A stretch of DNA of 5,338 nt from Alphaproteobacteria bacterium (GCA_947455695.1 CANGRN010000137.1:1-5338); one strand, 5' to 3'; numbered from the stretch's first letter, positions 1-5,338 are shown. Notes: a model not told the origin generated them from the sequence alone. A program made the numbers and translations.

Positions 1-551
1 AGTCCGGAATAATGATCAGGCGTGCCATAGCCCTTGTTGCTCTTCCAGTTGTAGTGCGGATGCTCGTCATGCAGCCGCACCATCAGCCGGTCGCGCGTCA
101 CCTTGGCGATGATCGAGGCGGCGGCGATGGACACGCTGCGTCCGTCACCCTTGATCAGCGTGTCGCACTTGCAGGGCAGGGCCGGTGCGTCATTGCCGTC
201 CACCAGCGCGAATTCGGCAGCGACGGACAGCGCCCGCACTGCGCGCGCCATGGCCAGGTGCGTCGCCTGGCGGATGTTCACCAAGTCAATCTCGTCCACG
301 CTGGCTTCACCGACGCCGACCGCCACCGCCATTTCCATGATACGGGGAAACAGGTCTTCGCGGTCTTCCTCGCAAAGCTGCTTGGAATCGTTCAGCCCCT
401 TGGGGATGCGGCCGCGTTCCAGGATCACGGCCGCCGCGACCACCGGACCGGCCAGCGGTCCGCGCCCGGCTTCATCTACGCCGCAGATGCGCAGAGGGGC
501 CGGACCGGCATGGGCCTTCAGCAGGCGCGACTCGTAGATGTAATGGGGCAT
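1..551 (-). CDS. rnhB: Ribonuclease HII, partial (C-terminus beyond left edge)
   Basis: RNase HII is a cytoplasmic endonuclease that cuts the RNA strand of RNA/DNA hybrids and nicks 5' of single ribonucleotides in duplex DNA, starting ribonucleotide excision repair. The 183 visible residues, starting at the ATG at 551-549, carry the family hallmarks: GVDEAGRGPLAGPVV at residues 24-38 (catalytic D26 and E27, GRG junction-recognition motif 29-31), LNDSKQL at 53-59, VDGN at 117-120 (D118), the AASIIAKVTRD block ending in catalytic D154, and NKGYGTPDH at 172-180 with the conserved Tyr. All four acidic residues of the D-E-D-D site are present, so it should be active. Family members are usually about 200-220 residues, so some 25-35 residues, including the HRxSF-type tail, lie outside the window. 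It starts 10 bases after the radical SAM stop codon and has no promoter of its own, so it is probably co-transcribed and translationally coupled. Its RBS is weak: a G-run directly abuts the ATG. Confidence 0.96.
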   Translation of the reverse strand, partial: MPHYIYESRLLKAHAGPAPLRICGVDEAGRGPLAGPVVAAAVILERGRIPKGLNDSKQLCEEDREDLFPRIMEMAVAVGVGEASVDEIDLVNIRQATHLAMARAVRALSVAAEFALVDGNDAPALPCKCDTLIKGDGRSVSIAAASIIAKVTRDRLMVRLHDEHPHYNWKSNKGYGTPDHYSG

Positions 552-561
552 CCCCCAATGG

Positions 562-1665
562 TTAGAACAGGACGAGCTGGTCGCCAAGCCGGGACGGGCG
601 CTTGAACTTGTGGACGGCAAGCGGCGCCGAAGGCAGGTTCAGCCCCAGCCGCTTCACCGCCATGTGGAAGCGGCGCGCCATCACCTGGGCGTAAGGCCCG
701 GTGCCGGTCATGCGGGTGTTCCAGTTGGCGTCATAATCCTTGCCGCCGCGCATCTGGCGCACCAGGGTCATGACATGCTTGGCGCGGTCGGGAGCATTCA
801 CCTCCAGCCATTCGCGGAACAGGTCCTTGATCTCCAAAGGCAGGCGCAACAGCACATAGCCGGCGCTGCGCGCGCCATAGCCGGCCGCGGCGCTCAGCAC
901 CGCTTCCATTTCATGATCGTTCAGCGCCGGAATGGCGGGGGCGAACATCACCCCGGCCGGTATCCCGGCATCGGACAGTCCCTGGATGGCCTGCAGGCGG
1001 CGTTGCGGCGTGCCGGCGCGCGGCTCCATCGCGCGCGCCAGGCGGCGGTCCAGGGTGGTGATGGACAGCGCCGCCTTGGCCAGGCCCATCGACGCCATGT
1101 CGGACAGGATATCCAGGTCGCGCAGGATCAGCGGCGACTTGGTGACGATGGCGACGGGATGGCGAAAGTCGCGCAGCACTTCCAGGATGGAGCGCGTGAT
1201 GCGCATCTTCTTTTCCAGCGGCTGGTATGGATCGGTGTTGGTGCCCATGGCGATCACCTTGGGGACATAGCCGGGGGCGCTCAGCTCCTTGGCCAGCAGC
1301 GAGGCCGCATTGGGCTTGGCAAACAGGCGGGATTCAAAATCCACGCCGGGCGACATGCCCAGATAGGCGTGGCTGGGACGGGCGAAGCAATAGATGCAGC
1401 CATGCTCGCAGCCCCGATAGGGATTGATCGACTGGTCGAAGGAAATGTCCGGCGACTTGTTGCGCGCGATGATGGTGCGGGTGGCGTCGTGGATGACCTC
1501 GGTACGCAGCGGGGCAGGGGTATCGTCGTCGGCGCGCCAGCCATCGTCCCAGCCGTCATCCAGCAGCACGCGGGTCTGCTTTTCAAACCGCCCCACGGCA
1601 TTGGAGACGGCGCCGCGGCCACGCAGCACGTCCGGGCGGATGGTGGTGTTGAGGACGACTGTCAT
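562..1665 (-). CDS. PA0069-family radical SAM protein (SplB-like, COG1533)
   Basis: A 367-residue radical SAM enzyme of the PA0069/Rv2578c family, distantly related to spore photoproduct lyase; its substrate is not established. Visible motifs are RGRGAVSNAVGRF at residues 15-27 (the family's N-terminal signature), NPYRGCEHGCIYCFARPSH at 81-99 with the CX3CX2C [4Fe-4S] cysteines C86, C90 and C93, GTNTDPYQPLEK at 141-152, TKSPLILRDLDIL at 175-187, the SITTLD strand at 201-206, EPRAGTPQRRL at 214-224, FAPAIPALND at 241-250 and LRLPLEIKDLF at 273-283. The protein ends in QLVLF (363-367), which resembles a sliding-clamp-binding motif. The ATG at 1665-1663 was chosen because family homology begins just after it. 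The frame stays open upstream to 1821, but that stretch is AT-rich promoter DNA. No Shine-Dalgarno precedes the ATG, and a -10 sits 8 bases away, suggesting a leaderless mRNA. It is the first gene of a unit with rnhB. Confidence 0.93.
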   Translation of the reverse strand: MTVVLNTTIRPDVLRGRGAVSNAVGRFEKQTRVLLDDGWDDGWRADDDTPAPLRTEVIHDATRTIIARNKSPDISFDQSINPYRGCEHGCIYCFARPSHAYLGMSPGVDFESRLFAKPNAASLLAKELSAPGYVPKVIAMGTNTDPYQPLEKKMRITRSILEVLRDFRHPVAIVTKSPLILRDLDILSDMASMGLAKAALSITTLDRRLARAMEPRAGTPQRRLQAIQGLSDAGIPAGVMFAPAIPALNDHEMEAVLSAAAGYGARSAGYVLLRLPLEIKDLFREWLEVNAPDRAKHVMTLVRQMRGGKDYDANWNTRMTGTGPYAQVMARRFHMAVKRLGLNLPSAPLAVHKFKRPSRLGDQLVLF

Positions 1666-1687
1666 ATTTGGGACTATAAACCCAAAT
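1666..1687. repeat. Perfect 7-bp inverted repeat at the radical SAM start
   Basis: ATTTGGG (1666-1672) and CCCAAAT (1681-1687) are exact reverse complements separated by 8 bases. The repeat abuts the ATG at 1665, and the putative -10 lies entirely in its centre. It could be an operator for an unknown repressor or chance symmetry. It is unlikely to be an mRNA hairpin, because transcription probably begins at its left end. Confidence 0.5.
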
Positions 1688-1700
1688 AAGAACAAAACAA
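1673..1700 (-). promoter_or_regulatory. Promoter of the radical SAM-rnhB unit
   Basis: On the minus strand, TATAGT (1678-1673, five of six bases matching TATAAT) is preceded at 16 bases by TTGTTT (1700-1695, the TTG half of a -35). The expected start point, about seven bases past the -10, falls at or within one or two bases of the ATG at 1665, so the transcript would be leaderless. The AT-rich stretch 1666-1710 stands out from the GC-rich surroundings. The -35 overlaps the SOS-box-like repeat at 1690-1704. Confidence 0.55.
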
Positions 1701-1704
1701 GTAC
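1690..1704 (-). promoter_or_regulatory. Candidate LexA (SOS) box
   Basis: The minus strand reads GTAC-TTGTTTT-GTTC. The alphaproteobacterial LexA operator is the direct repeat GTTC-N7-GTTC, commonly with a T-rich spacer; seven of the eight defined bases match here. It starts 25 bases upstream of the radical SAM ATG and covers the likely -35, a position where LexA would repress. A further degenerate half-site (GGTT) follows at the same 11-base period. The motif and position are seen; LexA binding is inferred. Confidence 0.5.
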
Positions 1705-1711
1705 AAATTGG

Positions 1712-1885
1712 CTAGCGGTAAGCCCGCACCGACCGGCGGCGCACAAGCTGGAAGTCCGTCGCCCCTGTTTCAATCGCGACCGTCGCGGCCCTGTAGATGG
1801 CGATAAAGGCGTTTTCAGCAAGTATATCCAAGGACATACCCGTTCCGCCGATCAGTCGAAGTTTGAAGGGCCCCAGCTTTTCCAT
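1712..1885 (-). CDS. Small hypothetical protein, possibly a fragment of a CC0125-like family
   Basis: A 57-residue ORF from the ATG at 1885-1883 to a TAG at 1714-1712, just upstream of the radical SAM promoter. I do not recognise it with certainty. The pattern FKLRLIGGTGMS...AFIAIYRAATVAIETGATDFQLV resembles the core of CC0125/CC1285-type alphaproteobacterial lipoproteins (a short strand with a GG or GN turn, then an RAAE-like helix, a G and an aromatic), but the lipoprotein signal and the usual C-terminal part are missing. It may therefore be a remnant or a minimal relative. About 70% of its codons end in G or C by hand count, compatible with coding. An ECF-type promoter motif lies just upstream, and a terminator at 1929-1972 separates it from sequence further right. 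An internal ATG at 1837-1835 preceded by GGCGGA would give a 41-residue product. It could also be non-coding. Confidence 0.4.
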   Translation of the reverse strand: MEKLGPFKLRLIGGTGMSLDILAENAFIAIYRAATVAIETGATDFQLVRRRSVRAYR

Positions 1886-1893
1886 ACCCTGTA

Positions 1894-1918
1894 AACAGAG
1901 CACAGAAGTTCCGGTTCC
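1894..1918 (-). promoter_or_regulatory. EcfG/sigma-T-like general stress promoter motif
   Basis: On the minus strand GGAAC (1918-1914) is followed after 16 bases by TGTT (1897-1894). The alphaproteobacterial EcfG-type consensus is GGAAC-N16/17-CGTT, so only the first base of the -10 differs. The start point would fall near 1886, next to the ATG of the small ORF at 1885, implying a leaderless or near-leaderless message. A second GGAAC at 1912-1908 has no correctly spaced -10. Confidence 0.4.
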
Positions 1919-1928
1919 ATATCGTACG

Positions 1929-1972
1929 AAAAAAGCCCGACGCGGGGGCTGGGGATGCTTGGGCGCCGGGCT
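1929..1972 (-). terminator. Rho-independent terminator, minus strand
   Basis: Read on the minus strand, AGCCCGGCG (1972-1964) pairs with CGTCGGGCT (1942-1934) over nine positions including one G-U wobble. A 21-base C-rich loop separates the arms, and a run of Ts extends to 1929. On the plus strand the hairpin is followed by CTCTCTCG, so it would not terminate rightward transcripts. No minus-strand gene ends just to its right, so it may insulate the small ORF from leftward antisense transcription or end an unannotated RNA. Confidence 0.6.
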
Positions 1973-2054
1973 CTCTCGAAGATGACCAGAGCGGTGGACC
2001 CGCCCTGACTTAAGCCAACGGGTTGGGAGGGCCATTCGTTCCTCTCGCCGCCGT

Positions 2055-2062
2055 GCTAGAAC
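2055..2062 (+). promoter_or_regulatory. -10 element of the SMP-30-like gene promoter
   Basis: GCTAGAAC matches all eight positions of GCTANAWC, the -10 consensus described for the Caulobacter housekeeping sigma factor, and a TG two bases earlier adds an extended -10 character. The -35 is poor: the best-spaced candidate, TTCGTTC at 2035-2041, shares little with TTGACG. The predicted 5' leader is only about 20-25 bases. Confidence 0.5.
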
Positions 2063-2091
2063 GCCGCCCGAAAACAAAAAGGGGATACGCC

Positions 2092-2985
2092 ATGAAACTG
2101 TTCGCCGCCGCCGCAATCCTTGCCGCGCTCACCGTGCCGGCCTTTGCCGCCGATATCACGGTGGACGTGCCGATGGCGTTTCCCGAAAGCCTGACCTCCA
2201 CGCCGAATGGCACGATCTATATCGGCTCGATGAACCTGGGCGCGGTCTATCGCGCGCTGCCGGGCGAACGCACCGCCAAGACCTGGATCAGCAAGGAGGC
2301 CGGCAACTTCGGCATGGTGCTAGGCGTGCTGGCCGACAAGGGCACGCTGTATGTCTGCGACAACAACAAAGAGCATGCTTACCTCAAGACCTTCTCGCTC
2401 AAGACCGCCGCGCTGCTGAAGAGCCATGAGCTTCCCGGCGGCGGCTTCTGCAACGACATCGCGATGAAGGGCGGCGACGCCTACCTCACCGACACCAAGG
2501 GCGGCCGCGTGCTGAAGCTCGCCGCCGGCAGCGATGCGCTGACCGTGTGGTACACCAACGACAAGTCGGACACCTCGCTGGATGGTTTGGTGTGGCAGGG
2601 CGATGCGCTCTACACCAACACCTATAACGGCAATCACCTGATCCGCATTCCCATGAACGCCGATGGTTCGGCGGGCAAGGGCGTGAACCTGGCGACCTCG
2701 ATGGACATCTACCAGCCTGACGGCATGCGCCTGTCCTCGTCCGGCAAGATCCTGATGGTCGAAGGCCGCGGCAAGGACGGCAATGGCCGCCTGGATGAAG
2801 TTACAGTGTCGGGTGATAGTGCCAACATCGCGGTGGTGAAGGGCGGTTATATGCTGCCGACCGCTGTGACGGTGGTGGGCGGGACCGCCTATGTGCTGGA
2901 AGCCAAGCTGAACTACCAGCGCGATCCGGCCCTGAAGGACAAGGACCCGGGCACCTTCAAGGCCTATGCGGTGCCTGTGAAGTAG
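2092..2985 (+). CDS. Exported SMP-30/gluconolactonase-like beta-propeller protein
   Basis: A 297-residue protein beginning with a clear Sec signal peptide: MKL, a hydrophobic Ala/Leu core at residues 4-15, and a VPAFA site with likely cleavage after A19, so it should be periplasmic or secreted. The mature part shows repeated strand-turn elements of a beta-propeller: FPESL (30-34), GTIYIGS (40-46), GTLYVCD (84-90), FCNDIAM (119-125), AYLTD (130-134), SLDGLVW (162-168), DALYTNTY (171-178), QPDGM (208-212) and GTAYVLEA (264-271). E32, N121 and D210 stand where SMP-30 lactonases place metal ligands, which is inference by pattern. The substrate is unknown; sugar lactone hydrolysis is the family's typical reaction, but many exported members are uncharacterised. 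The start at 2092 is supported by AGGGG seven bases upstream and by the signal peptide; the longer frame from 2023 is rejected. It has its own promoter and is divergent from the small ORF and the radical SAM unit. Confidence 0.85.
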   Translation: MKLFAAAAILAALTVPAFAADITVDVPMAFPESLTSTPNGTIYIGSMNLGAVYRALPGERTAKTWISKEAGNFGMVLGVLADKGTLYVCDNNKEHAYLKTFSLKTAALLKSHELPGGGFCNDIAMKGGDAYLTDTKGGRVLKLAAGSDALTVWYTNDKSDTSLDGLVWQGDALYTNTYNGNHLIRIPMNADGSAGKGVNLATSMDIYQPDGMRLSSSGKILMVEGRGKDGNGRLDEVTVSGDSANIAVVKGGYMLPTAVTVVGGTAYVLEAKLNYQRDPALKDKDPGTFKAYAVPVK

Positions 2986-3014
2986 GCAGATTAAAAGACC
3001 TTCATAGTTCCCGG

Positions 3015-3044
3015 TGCGGATTAACCTGCGGCGCATTTTCTTTT
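3015..3044 (+). terminator. Weak candidate terminator after the SMP-30-like gene
   Basis: TGCG (3015-3018) can pair with CGCA (3032-3035) across a 13-base loop, followed directly by TTTTCTTTT (3036-3044). The stem is only four pairs plus a possible G-U, so this is a marginal call. The rest of the 92-base gap to the next gene shows no stronger hairpin and no convincing promoter. Confidence 0.25.
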
Positions 3045-3077
3045 GGCGTGTACGCTGCAATGCGGCATTATGACGGA

Positions 3078-3737
3078 ATGATTTCAGTCGTTATTCCCAC
3101 GTCCAATTCCGAACGCCTGCTGCCGCGCTGTTTCGACAGCCTGATCGGGGCGGCGGTGCGCGGCGTCGTGCGTGAAGTGATTGTCAGCGATTCCGGTTCC
3201 AGCGACGCCACGCTGGAGATCGCCGATGCCGCCGGCGCCCATATCGTTCATGCCAAGAAGGGCCGCGGCATCCAGATGGTGGAAGGCGCCGCCATCGCGC
3301 GCAGCGACTGGGTCCTGTTCCTGCATCCGGAAACGGCGCTGGAGCCGGGCTGGGAAGTGGAAGCGGAATCTTTCATCGGCCAGGAAATCATGGAACGCCC
3401 GCGTGCCGCGGTGTTCCGCTTCGCGCGGGAGGATTTCGGCGGCGAAGCGCGCCGCGCCGAAGCCAAGGCGAATTTGCGCACCTCGCTGCTGGCGCTGCCT
3501 TCCGGCGACCAGGGGCTTTTGATCCCCAAGCGGCTCTACCAGAAGATCGGCGGCTATCGCGCCCTGGCGGACATGGAAGATGCCGACATTGCCCGCCGTA
3601 TCGGACGGCGCCGGCTGATCGTGCTGCGCTCGCGCGCGGTGAATGTGCCGCGCGCGCCCAAGAGCGCCTTGCGCGGCTTCACGCTGACGCTGTTGCACGT
3701 GCTGCGCGTGCCGTCGCGGCTGGTATCGCTTCTCTAA
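3078..3737 (+). CDS. Family 2 glycosyltransferase (TIGR04283-like)
   Basis: A 219-residue GT-A fold glycosyltransferase, predicted cytoplasmic; it would transfer a sugar from a nucleotide-sugar donor to an unknown acceptor. Motifs seen: SVVIPTSNSE at residues 3-12 (first Rossmann strand), EVIVSDSGSSD at 33-43 with D38 and D43 for nucleotide binding, KGRGIQMVEGAAIARSDWVLFLHPET at 61-86 (the RGRGxQM...FLHADT block typical of TIGR04283-like enzymes), PSGDQGLLI at 141-149, and MEDADIARRI at 166-175 (ED acceptor/base region). The usual Asp of HADT is Glu85 here. The C-terminus is basic with a hydrophobic end (FTLTLLHVLRVPSRLVSLL), perhaps membrane-associating. I chose the ATG at 3078 because family members begin at this MISVVIP strand; in-frame GTG 3048 and ATG 3060 are alternatives, and no strong RBS decides. 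The TIGR04283 label is linked to arsenosugar biosynthesis in some bacteria, but nothing nearby supports that role. Confidence 0.88.
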   Translation: MISVVIPTSNSERLLPRCFDSLIGAAVRGVVREVIVSDSGSSDATLEIADAAGAHIVHAKKGRGIQMVEGAAIARSDWVLFLHPETALEPGWEVEAESFIGQEIMERPRAAVFRFAREDFGGEARRAEAKANLRTSLLALPSGDQGLLIPKRLYQKIGGYRALADMEDADIARRIGRRRLIVLRSRAVNVPRAPKSALRGFTLTLLHVLRVPSRLVSLL

Positions 3738-3748
3738 CTTTTTTATTG

Positions 3749-3766
3749 GGCGCTCCGGCTCGCGCC
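3749..3766. other. Short hairpin between convergent genes
   Basis: GGCGC (3749-3753) and GCGCC (3762-3766) form a 5-bp stem with an 8-base loop in the 34-base gap between the glycosyltransferase and lytic transglycosylase stop codons. Neither strand has a T-run after the stem, so it is not a classical intrinsic terminator, although it may still act as a 3'-end stabiliser for either message. Confidence 0.3.
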
Positions 3767-3771
3767 TGCGC

Positions 3772-5338
3772 TTATTGAGAACTGGTCCGAAGGCCGGTTG
3801 CCGTCGCGGCGGTTGTGCCCTGCGCCGGGCGATAGGTCGGCCATGCGCCGGCAGCGGTTTCCTGCAAACTCATCGCGTCCTGGCCGAAGCGGCGGCGATA
3901 CAGCCAGTGATAGGCCATCAGCCGTTTCACGTAAGAGCGCGTCTCGGCCACCGGAATGCTTTCCACGAACAGCAGGGGATCGTTGCCGCCCGCCTTGGTG
4001 GTGCGCCAGCGGTCCACCGCCATCGGTCCGGCGTTATAGGCGCCGCCCAATTCCAGCAGGTTGCCGTCCAGGCGGCCCAGCAGTTGCTCGATGTAACGCT
4101 GGCCCACCGACAGGGCTGTGCCCGGATCGTAAAGCGTGTCGGGATCGGTGACGCCCAGCTTGGCGGCGGTGGCGGGCATCACCTGCATCAACCCGCGCGC
4201 GCCGACCGGCGAAGTGGCCTGGGTCTGGAAGCGGCTTTCGATGCGGGCAAAGGCCAGCACCAGCGATGAATCGATGCGATAGCCGCCATCGGGCTTGTAA
4301 GGCGGAACCGGGAACAGGCCGGTCAGCATGATGCCGTGCGCCGCGCTGGCCTCGCTTGCGCGCAGCTCGACATTGGGCACGCCGATCGCCCGCGCCAGCG
4401 CCGCCATGCCCGGGTCCAGCCGCTCATTGTTGTTCACAAAGGCGCGGTTCAGTTCGGGGCCGACGAATTCCGTCTCGCCGATCTGGTACAGCGCCACGGC
4501 GCGACGCGCGGCGGGCACCGCCATCAGGTCGCGAAAATCATTCTCGTTCAGGATCGCGTCGGCAAAGCCGGTCTGGGTGTCGATGCCCAGCATCCGCTCG
4601 GCGATCAGGCCGTAAAAGCTGGGCTGCTTGCCGGCGGCGAAGTTCAGCAGGGTGACGACTTTCAGCGGATCGCCCGACTGCATGTGGGCGCGCGCCGCCC
4701 AGAAGGCGGCCTGCGCGCGCAGGGATGGCTGGGCGTCGCGATTTTCCGCCAGTTCCTCCAGATAGGCTTCGGCATTCTTCCAGTCGCCCAACCGGTAGGC
4801 GGCGAAGCCGGCATCCCATTGCAGCTGTGGCATGCCGCCGATCGGAACGGAGGTCGCCAATTTGTAAGTGTCGGCGTCGCGGCCTTCGGCGCGATAGGAG
4901 GCCGCGATGCGATGTGCCATCACGGCCGCGTCGGAAGGTGTTGCGCCGGGTAGCACCGATTGCATCAGGGCCAGCGCCTGGTCGGGATTACCCGCCTTGA
5001 TGGCGGCCAGGATGCCGGGCATCACGGCGCGCGTGGCCTCCGCGGCCGGCACCGGCTCGGGCAGTTCCTGGTCTTCATAGCCGCCGGTGCGGCGGCCCAC
5101 GCCGGTCGGTACCGGAATGTTGGTCACCACCGCGACAAGGATGGTCTTGCGATGCTTGCGCACCTTCTTGGTCGAATGCGCCACGGCCAGGCGGTAGATG
5201 CGGTCGGCGACGGGAAGGTCGCGATATTGGGTCAGCCATTCCACCAAAGGCGGGGCGGTGACGTTCTTGGGCGAGGCGGAAAGGAAACCTTGCGCTTCGG
5301 CGTAACCGACCAGGGATGTGTCCGACAGCTTGGCAATC
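3772..5338 (-). CDS. Soluble lytic murein transglycosylase, partial (N-terminus beyond right edge)
   Basis: A periplasmic enzyme that cleaves the MurNAc-GlcNAc bond of peptidoglycan to form 1,6-anhydroMurNAc ends. The frame stays open to the right edge, giving 521 visible residues with no start in the window; the true protein must add a signal peptide and the start of the helical superhelix domain. The first visible residues (SDTSLVGYAEAQGFLS, near 5-20) fit the N-terminal region of alphaproteobacterial Slt proteins. Residues about 90-330 are Ala-rich helical-repeat sequence of the U/L-domain type. The SLT domain follows: ARIESRF with catalytic Glu367 (codon at 4239-4237), SPVGARGLMQVMPATA with GLMQ at 382-385, GGAYNAGP with AYNAGP at 433-438, and ETRSYVKRLMAYHWLYRRRF at 465-484. 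The C-terminal tail is low-complexity Thr/Ala. All expected active-site motifs are intact. It is convergent with the glycosyltransferase with 34 bases between them; its promoter is outside the window. Confidence 0.95.
   Translation of the reverse strand, partial: IAKLSDTSLVGYAEAQGFLSASPKNVTAPPLVEWLTQYRDLPVADRIYRLAVAHSTKKVRKHRKTILVAVVTNIPVPTGVGRRTGGYEDQELPEPVPAAEATRAVMPGILAAIKAGNPDQALALMQSVLPGATPSDAAVMAHRIAASYRAEGRDADTYKLATSVPIGGMPQLQWDAGFAAYRLGDWKNAEAYLEELAENRDAQPSLRAQAAFWAARAHMQSGDPLKVVTLLNFAAGKQPSFYGLIAERMLGIDTQTGFADAILNENDFRDLMAVPAARRAVALYQIGETEFVGPELNRAFVNNNERLDPGMAALARAIGVPNVELRASEASAAHGIMLTGLFPVPPYKPDGGYRIDSSLVLAFARIESRFQTQATSPVGARGLMQVMPATAAKLGVTDPDTLYDPGTALSVGQRYIEQLLGRLDGNLLELGGAYNAGPMAVDRWRTTKAGGNDPLLFVESIPVAETRSYVKRLMAYHWLYRRRFGQDAMSLQETAAGAWPTYRPAQGTTAATATGLRTSSQ

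Noticed and set aside
610..1689. Long plus-strand open frame opposite the radical SAM gene.
   Set aside because: It is an antisense shadow of a gene with clear catalytic motifs. It has no recognisable domain and begins without a credible RBS.
1666..1821. N-terminal extension of the radical SAM protein to a 419-residue form with a hydrophobic stretch (LVLFLFGF).
   Set aside because: The stretch is translated from AT-rich promoter DNA containing the -10, the inverted repeat and the SOS-like box. Family homology begins just after the ATG at 1665.
1964..2050. Possible serine-type tRNA on the plus strand (GAGCGGTGG, then ATTCGTTCCTCTC).
   Set aside because: There is no acceptor-stem pairing, the T-arm would have a ten-base loop instead of seven, and no proper anticodon arm forms.
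1929..2060. A firm small-RNA annotation on the minus strand.
   Set aside because: A terminator is visible, but no minus-strand promoter can be found to its right, so it is kept only as a finding.
2023..2091. Longer start for the SMP-30-like protein.
   Set aside because: The ATG at 2092 has a well-spaced AGGGG and opens a standard signal peptide. The extension overlaps the predicted promoter and would bury the signal peptide.
2320..3060. Long open frame on the minus strand opposite the SMP-30-like gene.
   Set aside because: It is a GC-rich antisense shadow: no family resemblance, His/Arg/Ala-rich composition typical of shadow frames, and it fully overlaps a well-supported gene.

Overview
The window is GC-rich with strongly GC-ending codons. 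Its gene content (RNase HII beside a PA0069-type radical SAM gene, a TIGR04283-like glycosyltransferase, a soluble lytic transglycosylase) and its promoter motifs (a GCTANAWC -10, a GTTC-N7-GTTC-like SOS box, a GGAAC-N16-GTT general-stress motif) point to an alphaproteobacterium. The genus cannot be fixed from this sequence. It looks like ordinary chromosome: no insertion sequence, phage gene, CRISPR array, rRNA or tRNA is visible.

Layout. (1) 1-1665, minus strand: a two-gene unit of a PA0069-family radical SAM protein followed 10 bases later by rnhB (RNase HII), which runs off the left edge. (2) 1666-2091: a 426-base intergenic region. It carries the compact promoter of the radical SAM operon, a small minus-strand ORF of 57 codons with its own ECF-type promoter motif, a Rho-independent terminator pointing left, and the promoter and RBS of the next plus-strand gene. 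(3) 2092-2985, plus strand: an exported SMP-30/gluconolactonase-like beta-propeller protein. (4) 3078-3737, plus strand: a family 2 glycosyltransferase. (5) 3772-5338, minus strand: a soluble lytic murein transglycosylase, convergent with the glycosyltransferase and lacking its N-terminus at the right edge.

The most interesting part is the radical SAM/rnhB unit. The radical SAM protein ends in QLVLF, which matches the bacterial sliding-clamp-binding pentapeptide. Its promoter carries a one-mismatch alphaproteobacterial LexA box over the likely -35. Its downstream partner is RNase HII, a DNA-repair nuclease. Together these suggest, as inference, a DNA-damage-inducible and possibly clamp-tethered radical SAM enzyme of unknown substrate. 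The -10 lies so close to the ATG that the mRNA is probably leaderless. The small ORF upstream may belong to the EcfG general-stress regulon. The right half of the window is ordinary envelope-related housekeeping.
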